In this document: positions 23,772-32,265 of the stretch, one piece after another
Position numbering within the stretch: position 1 is the stretch's first letter
How the letters are laid out: every line of letters begins with the position of its first letter
Origin: Bacteroidota bacterium
Lineage (GTDB): Bacteria; Bacteroidota; Bacteroidia; Bacteroidales; Prolixibacteraceae
Direction: 5' to 3'
DNA: 36,955 nucleotides
NCBI GenBank assembly: GCA_023251455.1
Contig: JAHEYT010000065.1
Span: forward strand, 1 to 36,955
The notes under the pieces: generated by a model
The model's database searches: none
What the model saw: the letters and a program-made list of their open reading frames with translations, nothing else
Told to the model about the DNA's origin: nothing
Made by a program: the position numbers and the translations under genes

Positions 23772-25313
23772 TTAATGTACGTGACCTGAATGAGCATCCA
23801 AAGTACCTGTAGCCTGCGCCAGCTTGATAAGAATTGCGCCAATTGTTACAATCCGCTCGCCACTGTTAAGCCCTGTCCGGATTTCAGTTCGCACGCCATC
23901 GGTAGCGCCAACTTTTACTTCCCTTTTCTCGAAAAGTTCGGGCGTAACCTGCACATACACAAAGAAAGTACCCTGATCTTCGAGCAGCGAAGTGGTTGGA
24001 ACAGTCAAGGCCAGCGTGTTGGTAACTGTTTTCAGATACACTTCAACAAATCCCCCGGCCGTAAAACTTCCTATGTTGTCGATTTGTAAAGCGACGGGAA
24101 TAAGGAAATTGTCGGAATTGGTTGCCTTGCCAAACGACAGAACTTTGCCATTTAATTGTTCGAGCGAATAGGTTTGGTTGTCTTGTACCGTGCGGATATT
24201 GGCCGAAGCAATCGAACCCAGCATCGGTGCGTATTTTTGCTGAACCTCGGCATTTAGCAGAAGTGTTTTGTTCTGTGCAACGATTACAATTGGCTGCCCT
24301 GCTTCAACGTAAGTCCCGTTTTTGACCAGTACCTGTTTTACAAAACCACTCATCGGGCTTTTTACACTCTGCCCTGATGCGCTGAAATTGGTATTCAGGT
24401 TGTCAAATACTGCTTTGGCATTATCGAATTGATTCTTTGCATTGAGCAGGTCTTTTGCTGAAACAATTTTATCTTTTGCCAGCTCGGTTGCCCGTTCGTA
24501 ATCAGCTTTTGCTTTTTCCAGATTGTTTTTAGCTTCGGCATAGCGAACTGAAATGTTGTTGTCGGCCAATTCACTGCCGGAAATGGAGAACAAAGTCTGC
24601 CCTTTTGAAACATCTTTCCCTTCCAATACAGCGTTGCCGGAGATCATAACCATGCCATTCGTCTTTGCCGAAACAATGATCTCGTCGCCCTGTGACGATT
24701 GAACCTGCGCCGTGGTTTTGATAATCTGACCGAATGGCTCGTTACGTGGAGAATCAGTGGCGAAGTCAACCTTCCACGACTGCTCTTTGGTAAAAACGGT
24801 GGTATTGGTTTGGGAGATAACGACTTTTTCTGAAGCTTCATGGGCTTCATGATGTTCGGCAAAAACAGTTATTTCAGAAACCAAAACTTCAAAACTGCCA
24901 GCTTCGTTCGTAATCTCAAATTTCAGTGTTCCTGTTCCCGCGGTTTCGGGCTGAATATCAAAACTGTAAATGCCTTTTCGGGTTGGTTTATCGAGTGTCT
25001 GGATTACTTCCTTCCCATTCACTGTCAGGCGGATAGTCATACTTCCGCTTTCCAGGGCTTTAAAATCGGGCAATCTGGAAAAATGCGACAGCACATTTGC
25101 TGTTTCGCCAACCACAAAGGCATCGGCTTCGGCAAAAACTTCAAAATCGGTGCTGTATGCGGTGTATTGGAATTTTACCTCTTCGTGGGCAACTGTAACT
25201 TCATCATGGGCATCATGAGATTCGGTCGCCTCAATTGTCTTTTGTTTAGTACCATTCTGGCAGCTCGCAAAAACGATAGCAAGCAATGCACCTAAAAATA
25301 TCTTTGATTTCAT
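23772..25313 (-). CDS. RND periplasmic adaptor (CzcB-like) lipoprotein with N-terminal Ig-like domain
   Basis: 513 residues. The signal ends in a lipobox (VFASC, lipidated C18). A His/Glu segment (ESHDAHDEVTVAHEE) leads to an N-terminal beta-sandwich of about 105 residues (about 48-155), the extra domain common in Bacteroidota CzcB-like adaptors. The membrane-fusion core follows: IIKTTAQVQSSQGDEIIVSA (lipoyl/beta), the alpha hairpin LEKAKADYERATELAKDKIV, and the second half GFVKQVLVKNGTYVEAGQ. The C-terminus DAHSGHVH is His-rich. The adaptor bridges the permease and outer-membrane channel, and the His patches at both ends favour a divalent metal such as Zn, Co or Ni. First gene of its operon; no clear promoter element was found in the 96 bases upstream. 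Confidence 0.88.
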   Translation of the reverse strand: MKSKIFLGALLAIVFASCQNGTKQKTIEATESHDAHDEVTVAHEEVKFQYTAYSTDFEVFAEADAFVVGETANVLSHFSRLPDFKALESGSMTIRLTVNGKEVIQTLDKPTRKGIYSFDIQPETAGTGTLKFEITNEAGSFEVLVSEITVFAEHHEAHEASEKVVISQTNTTVFTKEQSWKVDFATDSPRNEPFGQIIKTTAQVQSSQGDEIIVSAKTNGMVMISGNAVLEGKDVSKGQTLFSISGSELADNNISVRYAEAKNNLEKAKADYERATELAKDKIVSAKDLLNAKNQFDNAKAVFDNLNTNFSASGQSVKSPMSGFVKQVLVKNGTYVEAGQPIVIVAQNKTLLLNAEVQQKYAPMLGSIASANIRTVQDNQTYSLEQLNGKVLSFGKATNSDNFLIPVALQIDNIGSFTAGGFVEVYLKTVTNTLALTVPTTSLLEDQGTFFVYVQVTPELFEKREVKVGATDGVRTEIRTGLNSGERIVTIGAILIKLAQATGTLDAHSGHVH

Positions 25314-25409
25314 CTAAAATCATGTTTAAATTTCTAAAATAATTGAATGATGAATGCGTGTAATTGCAATGTTATAAGCCAATTACATCAAACATTCAGA
25401 AAAAGAAAT

Positions 25410-25844
25410 TTAAACAACAGGGGGAGCTCGTAATCCGGAAGAAGTGGAAACTAAATTGGAGTGCGAGGAAGTTATTAAAGGTATTTGTGCAATTGAAATA
25501 ATTTTAGGCACAAAAGAAATGTACTCGCTTACAAATAATATAGCCTGAAAATAAACAAGTTGAGAATGATTATCATCGCAACCTAAACATTTGAATTCGT
25601 GTCTTAACGAATTTGCCGGAACGACTACCGCTTGTTTCAAAGCACACGATTCTGAACTATTTTCACCGTCATGCTGGTGGTTATGTTCCGGAGTATTGTG
25701 CTTATGTGCTAAGCTATCATTTTGGCAATGTTCGTTTTCAATACAAACTTGCTCTTTATGGTGATGATGGGGTACAACAGTATGTGCCAACAACACAATA
25801 TTGGCCAGAAGTATAAAAAACAGCGCTGTTGTTCTTTTAATCAT
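25410..25844 (-). CDS. Small His-rich envelope protein (DUF6769-like)
   Basis: 144 residues with a signal peptide (about 1-20), then VVPHHHHKEQVCIENEHC and HKHNTPEHNHQHDGE, a strongly His- and Cys-containing segment (residues about 24-62). A middle CLGCDDNHSQ adds two Cys. The protein ends SGLRAPPVV, a short C-terminal motif that I associate with Bacteroidota DUF6769-type proteins, though this family assignment is from memory. It lies directly upstream of the second RND operon (96 bases from the adaptor start), so it may be its periplasmic metal-binding partner. His-rich content favours Zn, Ni or Co over Cu. Confidence 0.65.
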   Translation of the reverse strand: MIKRTTALFFILLANIVLLAHTVVPHHHHKEQVCIENEHCQNDSLAHKHNTPEHNHQHDGENSSESCALKQAVVVPANSLRHEFKCLGCDDNHSQLVYFQAILFVSEYISFVPKIISIAQIPLITSSHSNLVSTSSGLRAPPVV

Positions 25845-25860
25845 CCATGAAAAATTTCTG

Positions 25861-25868
25861 CAAAGCTA
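25861..25868 (-). promoter_or_regulatory. Candidate -7 element for the His-rich gene and second RND operon
   Basis: The minus strand reads TAGCTTTG, fitting TAnnTTTG, 16 bases ahead of the ATG at 25844. The -33 region is not obvious. Confidence 0.35.
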
Positions 25869-25983
25869 ACGCAAAATTCATTCTGTTGGTTCGTGGCTTT
25901 GTTAAATTTATTAAACAGGTATGCCTTGAGAATTATATTGATTTGATTATCAGCATAAATACTTTCGTTAGGTATTCGACCTG

Positions 25984-27216
25984 TTAAAAGTATGAGGAGA
26001 TACCGAATTGAAAAGCGACTGTTTTCGAAGGCGGGTTACCCAATAAATCTCTCTGGCGCTGGTAACGGTAATTGAAACGTAATACCGTTGTCCCAACTGG
26101 CCTGAAGGCGATTCCCGGAACAATGGCCCATATATCGTCACCAATATTGCCGTTCGTTTCCTTAAATTTTCCCTGATTATAGTCTGCATACTCCAACCGC
26201 AATGCAAGGTTAACCTTTGATTTTTCCCAACCCAACATTTGCTTCTGGACTATGGCTCCAACAATATCGATAAACCCACCGAATTGCTTTGAGCCAAACG
26301 TTTGGCTATAGGTGCCGGGGACATCAACAAATACTTTTACCACCTCGCCTGTAATGTTCAGTTTATTTTTAAGCGCTGAAGCCGTATAATCTATGGCAAT
26401 AACATTTAAACTTCTTTTGCTATCGAGTACAAAACCATCCGATTTCCATTTATTATAAACACCGGTCATATACGAAAAACCAAGTTCGCCAATCTTTCTG
26501 TTCCTGACTGCAATTTTGCCGGTGAACATGGGCAGACCGCTATTGCTTTCTTCAAATTTATCGCGATTCGATTTTCCCGCTGCCAGTGAGGTGCGGTTTT
26601 CTCCATTCGAAATGATCTTATCATCAAACCCATTGGTCAGGTATGCTTCGTAACCTAATGTCCAGCGATCCACAAAATACTTCCCAAGAAAGCCAAACCC
26701 AACGCTCGAAAGGGTTGCAGGAATTATCGTGGTTGCAGAAATTGGCCGGTCGATAAAATCCCACCGCGGCCCATCGTGGTTTTGATTGAATGCCCCGATA
26801 GGGTTTACGATTATTCCGCCCCGAAAATTAAATAGCGGGTCGAACTCAAAATCGACAAATGCGGCTTCCATGTTTATTTCTTTCGTTCCGTCTTCAAATT
26901 CCAGTTCCGAAAAAAAACGTATTTTCTTTGCAATGGTGGATGAGAAGAAAAGGTTTGTTCTCCTGAACTGGAACGAAAATCCATCTGAAACACCATTGGT
27001 AGAAGCATATTGCGTATTGGCCTCCAAATAACCGCCAATAGCAATAGGCAGCTTTCCGGGTTGAAGGAAAGGCCGGTTGTATGTCGCATCCATATTTAAC
27101 TGGCCGGAAGTCCCTTCAGAAATTCTCTTGACGAATGAACTATCTTTTTGCGCATAGGTAGCAGTAGAAATAGCAATATAGAGAAGTAGTGTGAATGCCT
27201 TTTTAAAGTTGTACAT
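25984..27216 (-). CDS. Outer-membrane beta-barrel porin
   Basis: 410 residues with a signal peptide (about 1-22, ending ATYAQ). The body alternates short amphipathic strands with Tyr, Phe and Asn-rich turns and closes with the C-terminal signature FQFGISSYF, typical of outer-membrane barrels. Motifs such as IGGYLEANTQYASTNGVSDG and DPLFNFRGGIIVNPIGAFNQ resemble the phosphate-selective porin O/P group, which in Bacteroidota includes many general anion or solute pores. Its start overlaps the end of the Rieske gene by 14 bases, so it is third in an operon with a di-haem oxidoreductase and the Rieske protein. The substrate is unknown; export or import connected to the periplasmic redox enzymes is an inference. 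Confidence 0.8.
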   Translation of the reverse strand: MYNFKKAFTLLLYIAISTATYAQKDSSFVKRISEGTSGQLNMDATYNRPFLQPGKLPIAIGGYLEANTQYASTNGVSDGFSFQFRRTNLFFSSTIAKKIRFFSELEFEDGTKEINMEAAFVDFEFDPLFNFRGGIIVNPIGAFNQNHDGPRWDFIDRPISATTIIPATLSSVGFGFLGKYFVDRWTLGYEAYLTNGFDDKIISNGENRTSLAAGKSNRDKFEESNSGLPMFTGKIAVRNRKIGELGFSYMTGVYNKWKSDGFVLDSKRSLNVIAIDYTASALKNKLNITGEVVKVFVDVPGTYSQTFGSKQFGGFIDIVGAIVQKQMLGWEKSKVNLALRLEYADYNQGKFKETNGNIGDDIWAIVPGIAFRPVGTTVLRFNYRYQRQRDLLGNPPSKTVAFQFGISSYF

Positions 27217-27643
27217 AGATATTTGCCTGATCTGTTTTTACCTGAAATACTTTTAGATTCTCTTCTGCCGGAGGATTCAGAACAACGCCTGTGTTCGAAA
27301 ATTCACTTCCGTGGCATGGGCAACTTAAATAGTCACCGTGCGGTTTTAGTTCACATCCTTTGTGTGTACATTTCAGCAACAAAGCTGTATAATTTTGTTC
27401 GCTTAATTTGTAAATACATATGGGGAAGTCGAACACAGTTGTTTTCACAAGTACATATTTTCGTTGCAGTGTTTTATCTTTTTTTACTTCCACAAATTCC
27501 GTTTTTTTTACTGCTATTTGATTTTCTGATAAAATATTTTGAGCGAAATAATTTGTGCCTGCGCAACTTTGAAGCAGCGCAACTATGGCGCTTCCGCCAA
27601 TGCACGTATAACCAACGCTTTTGATGAAATCTTTTCGGTCCAT
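27203..27643 (-). CDS. Rieske [2Fe-2S] lipoprotein
   Basis: 146 residues. The N-terminus (about 10-27) is a hydrophobic signal ending in a lipobox-like LLQSC (C27). The Rieske cluster motif is complete: CTHKGC (C92 and H94 as ligands) and CPCHGS (C108 and H111 as ligands), with C97 and C110 available for the disulfide found in high-potential Rieske proteins. It is much shorter than a bc1 Rieske subunit and no cytochrome b is near, so it is not part of a normal bc1 complex here. Located 4 bases after the di-haem gene and overlapping the porin gene. Role inferred: an electron carrier between the di-haem enzyme and a membrane donor or acceptor. Confidence 0.88.
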   Translation of the reverse strand: MDRKDFIKSVGYTCIGGSAIVALLQSCAGTNYFAQNILSENQIAVKKTEFVEVKKDKTLQRKYVLVKTTVFDFPICIYKLSEQNYTALLLKCTHKGCELKPHGDYLSCPCHGSEFSNTGVVLNPPAEENLKVFQVKTDQANIYVQL

Positions 27644-27647
27644 AACT

Positions 27648-28850
27648 TTAGAGCGATTTTAGGAATTTTATAAGAGCTTGTTTGTCTTTTTCGGTGAGTT
27701 GATTGAACTGATTTCTGGATTGTTCACCTTCGCCTCCGTGCATCAGGATGGCTTCTTCAATACTTTTTGCCCTGCCATCGTGAAGCAGAAAAAATTGCCC
27801 GCCTTGCGAATTTGGAGAAAGTCCCAGTCCCCAAAGTGGTGGTGTCCGCCACTCGTAAGTTTTTGCGCTGCCTTCGGTGTAACCATCGTCGAGGCCACTT
27901 CCCATATCGTGCAGCAATAAATCGGTATAAGGGTGAAACTCTTTATTGGATAGCGCATCAACCGGTGAAAAACCTGTTCTCAATGTGGGTGTGTGGCAAG
28001 CGTTACAGTTAATGGTATTGAAAACCTGCTTCCCGAGAATAACATCGTCATCATTCTGATTTCGTTGAATGGGCGCCTTTAATGTTTGCAGGTAGAATAC
28101 CACGTCATGCACGGTTTGCATGGAAACCTCATGATCAATCTCCTGTAAAGAATAGGCATCAACAGGTTCAAAATACGAAGTAATCCCAATATCCTGGTTG
28201 TAAGCATTTACGGTTTGTTGGAGTAAATTATGGACGCTTGCCTTTTTCCCAAAGCGACCAATGTATTTCCCATTTTTCTCTATTGAATTTGTGCCTGAAA
28301 CTACGTAGAATGGAATGGTATTCCAATTGGGGACGCCCGAAATGCCATCACCGTTGGCATCGTTAGGGTCAGCCAAAGCAAGGATATCTGCATCCGAAAC
28401 CAGTTCCAGAAATCCTAAACCGCTATTTATGGGAGGTGTGAATTTTGCAGATGTTGCGCCAGCCGGTATTTGTTCTGGTTGATAGCCTGGCAAGGCCCTG
28501 TTTTGCAATTGCGGGCCGCCTGATTTTAAAAACTTGTTTCCAAGGCTATCCACCTGACCGAAACGGGTAAGCGTTGTAAAGGGGTGACCCTTCCCGTCAC
28601 CGGCGTGACAACTGCCGCAGCTCGTCGCCACAAACAAAGGCCCGAGCCCTGTTTCACTGGTGAAAACCTCGTCATTGAAGGCTACATCCCCCAATAAATG
28701 CTGACGGTTTTGGGCTTTGTCAAGTCCTTCAACAGGGCCGTCCAACAGCTCATCATCGGCAGGCAATGGAGGTGTTATTTTTTCGCAGGAGGACAATAAG
28801 ACCAATCCACATAGTATAAAACCGATAACAGAGATGTAAGTCTTTGACAT
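27648..28850 (-). CDS. Di-haem cytochrome c oxidoreductase (COG3488 / DUF1111-like) lipoprotein
   Basis: 400 residues. A lipoprotein signal (LVLLSSC, C22) precedes two c-type haem motifs: CGSCH (C78, C81, H82, in SCGSCHAGDGKGHPF) and CNACH (C282, C285, H286, in CNACHTPTLRTGF). The sequence between and after them, including NRALPGYQPEQIPAGA, GRFGKKASVHNLLQQTVNAY and LHDMGSGLDDGYTEGSAKTY, fits the DiHO/thiol-oxidoreductase family, whose members are distant relatives of MauG and cytochrome c peroxidases. Substrate is not known for most. It is the first gene of an operon with the Rieske protein and the porin, suggesting a periplasmic redox module; a metal such as iron or copper as substrate is only a guess from the surroundings. 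Confidence 0.85.
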   Translation of the reverse strand: MSKTYISVIGFILCGLVLLSSCEKITPPLPADDELLDGPVEGLDKAQNRQHLLGDVAFNDEVFTSETGLGPLFVATSCGSCHAGDGKGHPFTTLTRFGQVDSLGNKFLKSGGPQLQNRALPGYQPEQIPAGATSAKFTPPINSGLGFLELVSDADILALADPNDANGDGISGVPNWNTIPFYVVSGTNSIEKNGKYIGRFGKKASVHNLLQQTVNAYNQDIGITSYFEPVDAYSLQEIDHEVSMQTVHDVVFYLQTLKAPIQRNQNDDDVILGKQVFNTINCNACHTPTLRTGFSPVDALSNKEFHPYTDLLLHDMGSGLDDGYTEGSAKTYEWRTPPLWGLGLSPNSQGGQFFLLHDGRAKSIEEAILMHGGEGEQSRNQFNQLTEKDKQALIKFLKSL

Positions 28851-29112
28851 TGTTTAACAAGTTATCATACAAAATATACACTGCAAACAAGATGACTGAT
28901 TGGTTTGTTCACTTCTTTCTGTCTGTAAAACAATAGAATATTTTTTCACTTTTGCAGCGTCAACCAAAATCAGGATCAGCAGCTCCATCAATCGGAATTG
29001 ATTAGATCGTTTCCTCCTGAAAAGGCTGTGGGATTCTGTTCGATGATTTACCAGCGAAATATCCGGGTTTGTTAATATATCTAAAAGGCCTTTTTTATTT
29101 AGCACAGAACGG

Positions 29113-29120
29113 TACTTTTG
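29113..29120 (+). promoter_or_regulatory. Candidate -7 element, possibly giving a leaderless transcript
   Basis: TACTTTTG fits TAnnTTTG and ends only 5 bases before the GTG start at 29125. A T-rich stretch (29091-29100) stands in the -33 position. If used, transcription would start at or very near the start codon. Confidence 0.35.
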
Positions 29121-29124
29121 GCAT

Positions 29125-29595
29125 GTGAAAATTTTCAGGAAAATAGCGGTAATTGGACTTTCGGTTTTATTTCTGTTCTTATCAACCGGAGTGATGCTGT
29201 ATCAAACTCATTGTAAATGTTTGGGAATTAGCAAAGTTTCATTATTTTCTGCATCCAAACAGAGTGGCCATACGAACACTGAAGACAATTGCTGTTCGGC
29301 AGAACCGGAACCTGCCAAGTACCAACTGGATATAATACAACAAGCATGCGGATGTGATTTGCCAGTGCTCATTTACCTGAAATTATCCAGCCATTTGGGC
29401 GAGGACTCAATTCTGGTGTACTCAATTGCTAAAATAATCAGTATTCAGAATGTTGCTGTTATCGAAACCGTTGAACAATTACTTCCGGAAAAATCATTCG
29501 TTCACTTCACATATTACGCGCCTCCCGATACTAAAAAGGTTGGACGCACATTAGTTAACTTCCTAAAAAAGTATAAGATAGCCCTTTTCGCATAA
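29125..29595 (+). CDS. HYC_CC_PP-like small secreted protein, GTG start
   Basis: 156 residues from a GTG at 29125. This start is chosen because it gives a normal signal peptide (KIFRKIAVIGLSVLFLFLST, cleaved near THC); the only nearby ATG (29123) runs into TGA at once, and no other start in frame exists upstream nearby. The mature part begins HCKC (C30, C32), continues with CC in DNCCSAE (C56, C57) and CGC (C75, C77), and has PP in YYAPPD near residue 130. This order, a His-Cys pair after the signal, then CC and PP, resembles the HYC_CC_PP proteins such as 17816-18238. It is followed by a TonB receptor (57-base gap) and an HMA protein, a small module repeated in many Bacteroidota genomes. Probably a periplasmic metal-binding factor. 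Confidence 0.65.
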   Translation: MKIFRKIAVIGLSVLFLFLSTGVMLYQTHCKCLGISKVSLFSASKQSGHTNTEDNCCSAEPEPAKYQLDIIQQACGCDLPVLIYLKLSSHLGEDSILVYSIAKIISIQNVAVIETVEQLLPEKSFVHFTYYAPPDTKKVGRTLVNFLKKYKIALFA

Positions 29596-29652
29596 TCAGG
29601 TTTTAACAGTTCGTGTTTACAATCAGATTATAAATATTTCAATATTATTGAG

Positions 29653-31860
29653 ATGAAAAGAGTTATTGTTTTACTGTTAATATTCTTAACAGTATATGGT
29701 TATGCCAACCCGATTAAAGGAAAGGTTTTCGGGCTTGATAACGGCGTAAAGAATATTTTGCCCGGCGCTAATATATATTGGGCTGGGACAAATTCTGGTA
29801 CAATTACCAATGAGAATGGTGAGTATAGTATTCAATCCATTCAGGGTAACAACTTGTTGGTTTTCAGTTTTGTTGGATTTAAAACTGACACTATTAAATG
29901 GAGTGGTCAGAAAGGAATTGATGCTGTTCTGGATATGAATATGGACCTGGACGAAGTTACTGTTGTTCAGAGGAAGAAAGGAACGCACATTTCCCGACTC
30001 AATCCCATTTACACAACACAGATCAATGGTGCCGAATTGCACAAAGCAGCCTGTTGCAACCTGTCTGAGAGTTTTTCGACCAATCCTTCAGTTGATGTTT
30101 CATACAGCGATGCGATAACCGGCGCCAAACAGATTAAACTACTGGGACTCGATGGTACATATTCGCAATTGCAAACTGAAAATTTTCCGAATTTAAGAGG
30201 TTTGGCTACCAATTATGGATTAACCTATATTCCGGGGCCCTGGCTCGAATCCATTCAGGTTTCTAAAGGGGCTGCTTCAGTACTGAATGGTTATGAGTCT
30301 ATTACAGGCCAGATAAATGCTAACTTTAAAAAAACTGATGGTATTGAGGCTTTTCATTTTAACGTATTTGCGTCAGCAGAAGGACGGACAGAAGTGAATT
30401 CTAACTTCGCTGTGAAGCTTTCTGAAAAGACATCAACGGCCTTTTTTGTTCATCATTATAACTTTCAAAATCGAATTGACGAGAATATGGATAGATTTCT
30501 GGATGAGCCGCTTATGAAGCAAATTCACCTGTTTAACCAGTGGAAATATAACTCAGGAACTGGTTTTATGGTTCATTCAGGGATTCATTACCTGAACGAA
30601 GACCGGGTTGGAGGACAGGCCAACTTCAGGAAAGATATGGAGCGGAATACTTTAAATCCATACGGGGTAAATGTGCAAAACGAACGATTTGAAGGGTACG
30701 TTAAGGGTGGTTATGATTTTAAAGGATCAAGGCATAGCCTGGCTTTTATTTCGAATTTTACGTACCATGAAATGGGTTCATACTATGGATTGAACACCTA
30801 TTCAGGAAAGGAATACACGATGTATGGGAATTTGGTCCATACTTTTTCTATTGATCCGATGAATGTACATTCATTAAATTCAGGGGCCAGTATAATTGTT
30901 GATCAGGCGGATGAAATCCTCAATCAAAATTCGATTAATACCAATGACTTCGTTCCAGGCGTGTTTAGCGAATATACTTATAAACCGGGCCTAAAGCTTA
31001 CCCTGATGGCTGGCTTGCGTGCCGATTTTCACAATACGTTCGGCACATTTGTAACTCCACGGCTTCATTTGCGATATGGACCCAACGAGCTTCTGACTTT
31101 CCGGGCTTCTGCCGGAAAAGGTTACCGGTCGCCGCGCATCCTGGCCGAAAATAGTTTCCTGCTGGCCAATTCCCGTTCCCTGAATTTTACTGAGAATAAA
31201 ATTTTGGAAGAAGCCTGGAATTATGGCGCAAGCGTCAACCTGAAAATACTTTGGACTGAAAGGCCATTGAATGTAAATGCCGAATATTTCAGGACCGATT
31301 TTATAAACCAATTGGTTGTGGACCGCGAAAGTTCGGCCAGTCAAATTTTATTGTCTTCGTTAGATGGCCAATCGTTTGCTAACAGCTACCAACTGGAACT
31401 TCAGTACGAGTTGCTTCCCCGGCTCGACATTACGGCTGCTTATCGTGTAAACGATGTGATGCAAACCATTAATCATGAGTTAGTCCGCAAACCACTGGCC
31501 AGCAAATACAAAGGGCTTATCACCCTTAATTATTCTGACCCGTTGAAAAAATGGATGTTCGATTATAATGCTCAGTTTAATGGTGGCGGGCGTTTGCCAA
31601 TTGTAGCTGGCAGTCAATTAAATTCACCAACAGAATTTCCATCATTTACAGTAATGAATGCCCAGGTTACCAGATACTTCCGTTATTGGAACCTTTATGC
31701 CGGAGCCGAAAACTTGTTTGATTACACACAGGATCATCCGGTTTTGGACCCCGAACGTCCTTTTGGAAATGAGTTTGACGCGACCCGAATCTGGGGCCCC
31801 GTGATGGGGCGTAGAGTTTATGCAGGTATCAGAATAACATTAAATCATAAAACCAAATAA
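29653..31860 (+). CDS. TonB-dependent outer-membrane receptor
   Basis: 735 residues. A signal peptide (about 1-18) is followed by a carboxypeptidase-regulatory-like domain (about 20-105; GKVFGLDNGVKNILPGANIY) and the plug (about 120-225), which includes LHKAACCNLSESFSTNPSVD (C134, C135) and the receptor signature GLATNYGLTYIPGPWLESIQ with VSKGAASVLNGYESITGQIN. The remainder is a 22-stranded barrel ending AGIRITLNHKTK. The CC in the plug and the HMA gene starting 1 base after its stop (spacing 31860 to 31862) point to a heavy-metal or metal-complex receptor rather than a sugar receptor, and no SusD partner is present. It would import a metal chelate against the efflux systems on the other strand, or sense metal. 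Length and domains are normal. Confidence 0.88.
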   Translation: MKRVIVLLLIFLTVYGYANPIKGKVFGLDNGVKNILPGANIYWAGTNSGTITNENGEYSIQSIQGNNLLVFSFVGFKTDTIKWSGQKGIDAVLDMNMDLDEVTVVQRKKGTHISRLNPIYTTQINGAELHKAACCNLSESFSTNPSVDVSYSDAITGAKQIKLLGLDGTYSQLQTENFPNLRGLATNYGLTYIPGPWLESIQVSKGAASVLNGYESITGQINANFKKTDGIEAFHFNVFASAEGRTEVNSNFAVKLSEKTSTAFFVHHYNFQNRIDENMDRFLDEPLMKQIHLFNQWKYNSGTGFMVHSGIHYLNEDRVGGQANFRKDMERNTLNPYGVNVQNERFEGYVKGGYDFKGSRHSLAFISNFTYHEMGSYYGLNTYSGKEYTMYGNLVHTFSIDPMNVHSLNSGASIIVDQADEILNQNSINTNDFVPGVFSEYTYKPGLKLTLMAGLRADFHNTFGTFVTPRLHLRYGPNELLTFRASAGKGYRSPRILAENSFLLANSRSLNFTENKILEEAWNYGASVNLKILWTERPLNVNAEYFRTDFINQLVVDRESSASQILLSSLDGQSFANSYQLELQYELLPRLDITAAYRVNDVMQTINHELVRKPLASKYKGLITLNYSDPLKKWMFDYNAQFNGGGRLPIVAGSQLNSPTEFPSFTVMNAQVTRYFRYWNLYAGAENLFDYTQDHPVLDPERPFGNEFDATRIWGPVMGRRVYAGIRITLNHKTK

Positions 31861-31861
31861 A

Positions 31862-32203
31862 ATGAAAAAGACTATTCAATTGATTGTACTTTGCTTTATT
31901 GCAGTATTGTTTGCTTCTGAATTACAGGCACAGGAACCGAAAAACGACTTAATAACAGTTTGTTACAAAACAACAATGGACTGCAATGACTGCCAGGTAA
32001 CCCTAACCAATTATCTGAAATTCGAAAAAGGGGTGAAAGATCTGAAAGTTGACCTGAAATCAAATACCATCAAAGTAGTGTACAAGTTAGGGAAAAATTC
32101 TCCTGAAAATTTGGCAAAGGGAATTCAAAAACTGGGTTATGAAGCCAATCCGATTACAGAAAAAGAATATAAAACCTTGGTTGTCGAATCTCCCGGAAAA
32201 TAG
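31862..32203 (+). CDS. Secreted HMA-like domain protein linked to the TonB receptor
   Basis: 113 residues with a signal peptide (about 1-23, ending ELQAQ). An HMA-like fold with the loop TMDCNDCQVTL (C41, C44), plus C34 nearby, and the typical ending GIQKLGYEANPITEKEY. It lacks the CC tail of the HMA proteins on the minus strand, so it belongs to a different subgroup. The gene begins one base after the stop of the receptor gene, so the two are clearly co-translated. Probable role: to accept a metal ion at the periplasmic side of the receptor. A hairpin follows the stop. Confidence 0.8.
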   Translation: MKKTIQLIVLCFIAVLFASELQAQEPKNDLITVCYKTTMDCNDCQVTLTNYLKFEKGVKDLKVDLKSNTIKVVYKLGKNSPENLAKGIQKLGYEANPITEKEYKTLVVESPGK

Positions 32204-32217
32204 ATTTTATTTTTTAC

Positions 32218-32252
32218 ATGCCTAACCACTGTCCATGATGGTGGTTAGGCAT
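32218..32252. terminator. Hairpin between convergent genes
   Basis: ATGCCTAACCAC (32218-32229) and its exact reverse complement (32241-32252) flank an 11-base loop. It lies between the HMA gene (stop 32203) and the end of the histidine kinase (32266), so it can serve both strands. No T-run follows on either side. Confidence 0.65.
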
Positions 32253-32265
32253 TATCCCTTGCCGT

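Noticed and set aside
25930..25980. Weak inverted repeat AATAC...GTATT downstream of the His-rich gene region
   Set aside because: Only five paired bases with a long loop; not enough to call a terminator.
28854..29105. Open frame of 83 residues on the minus strand upstream of the di-haem gene
   Set aside because: It occupies the divergent promoter region, has no signal or domain, a composition unlike the neighbours, and no family resemblance; the Cys-containing end appears by chance.
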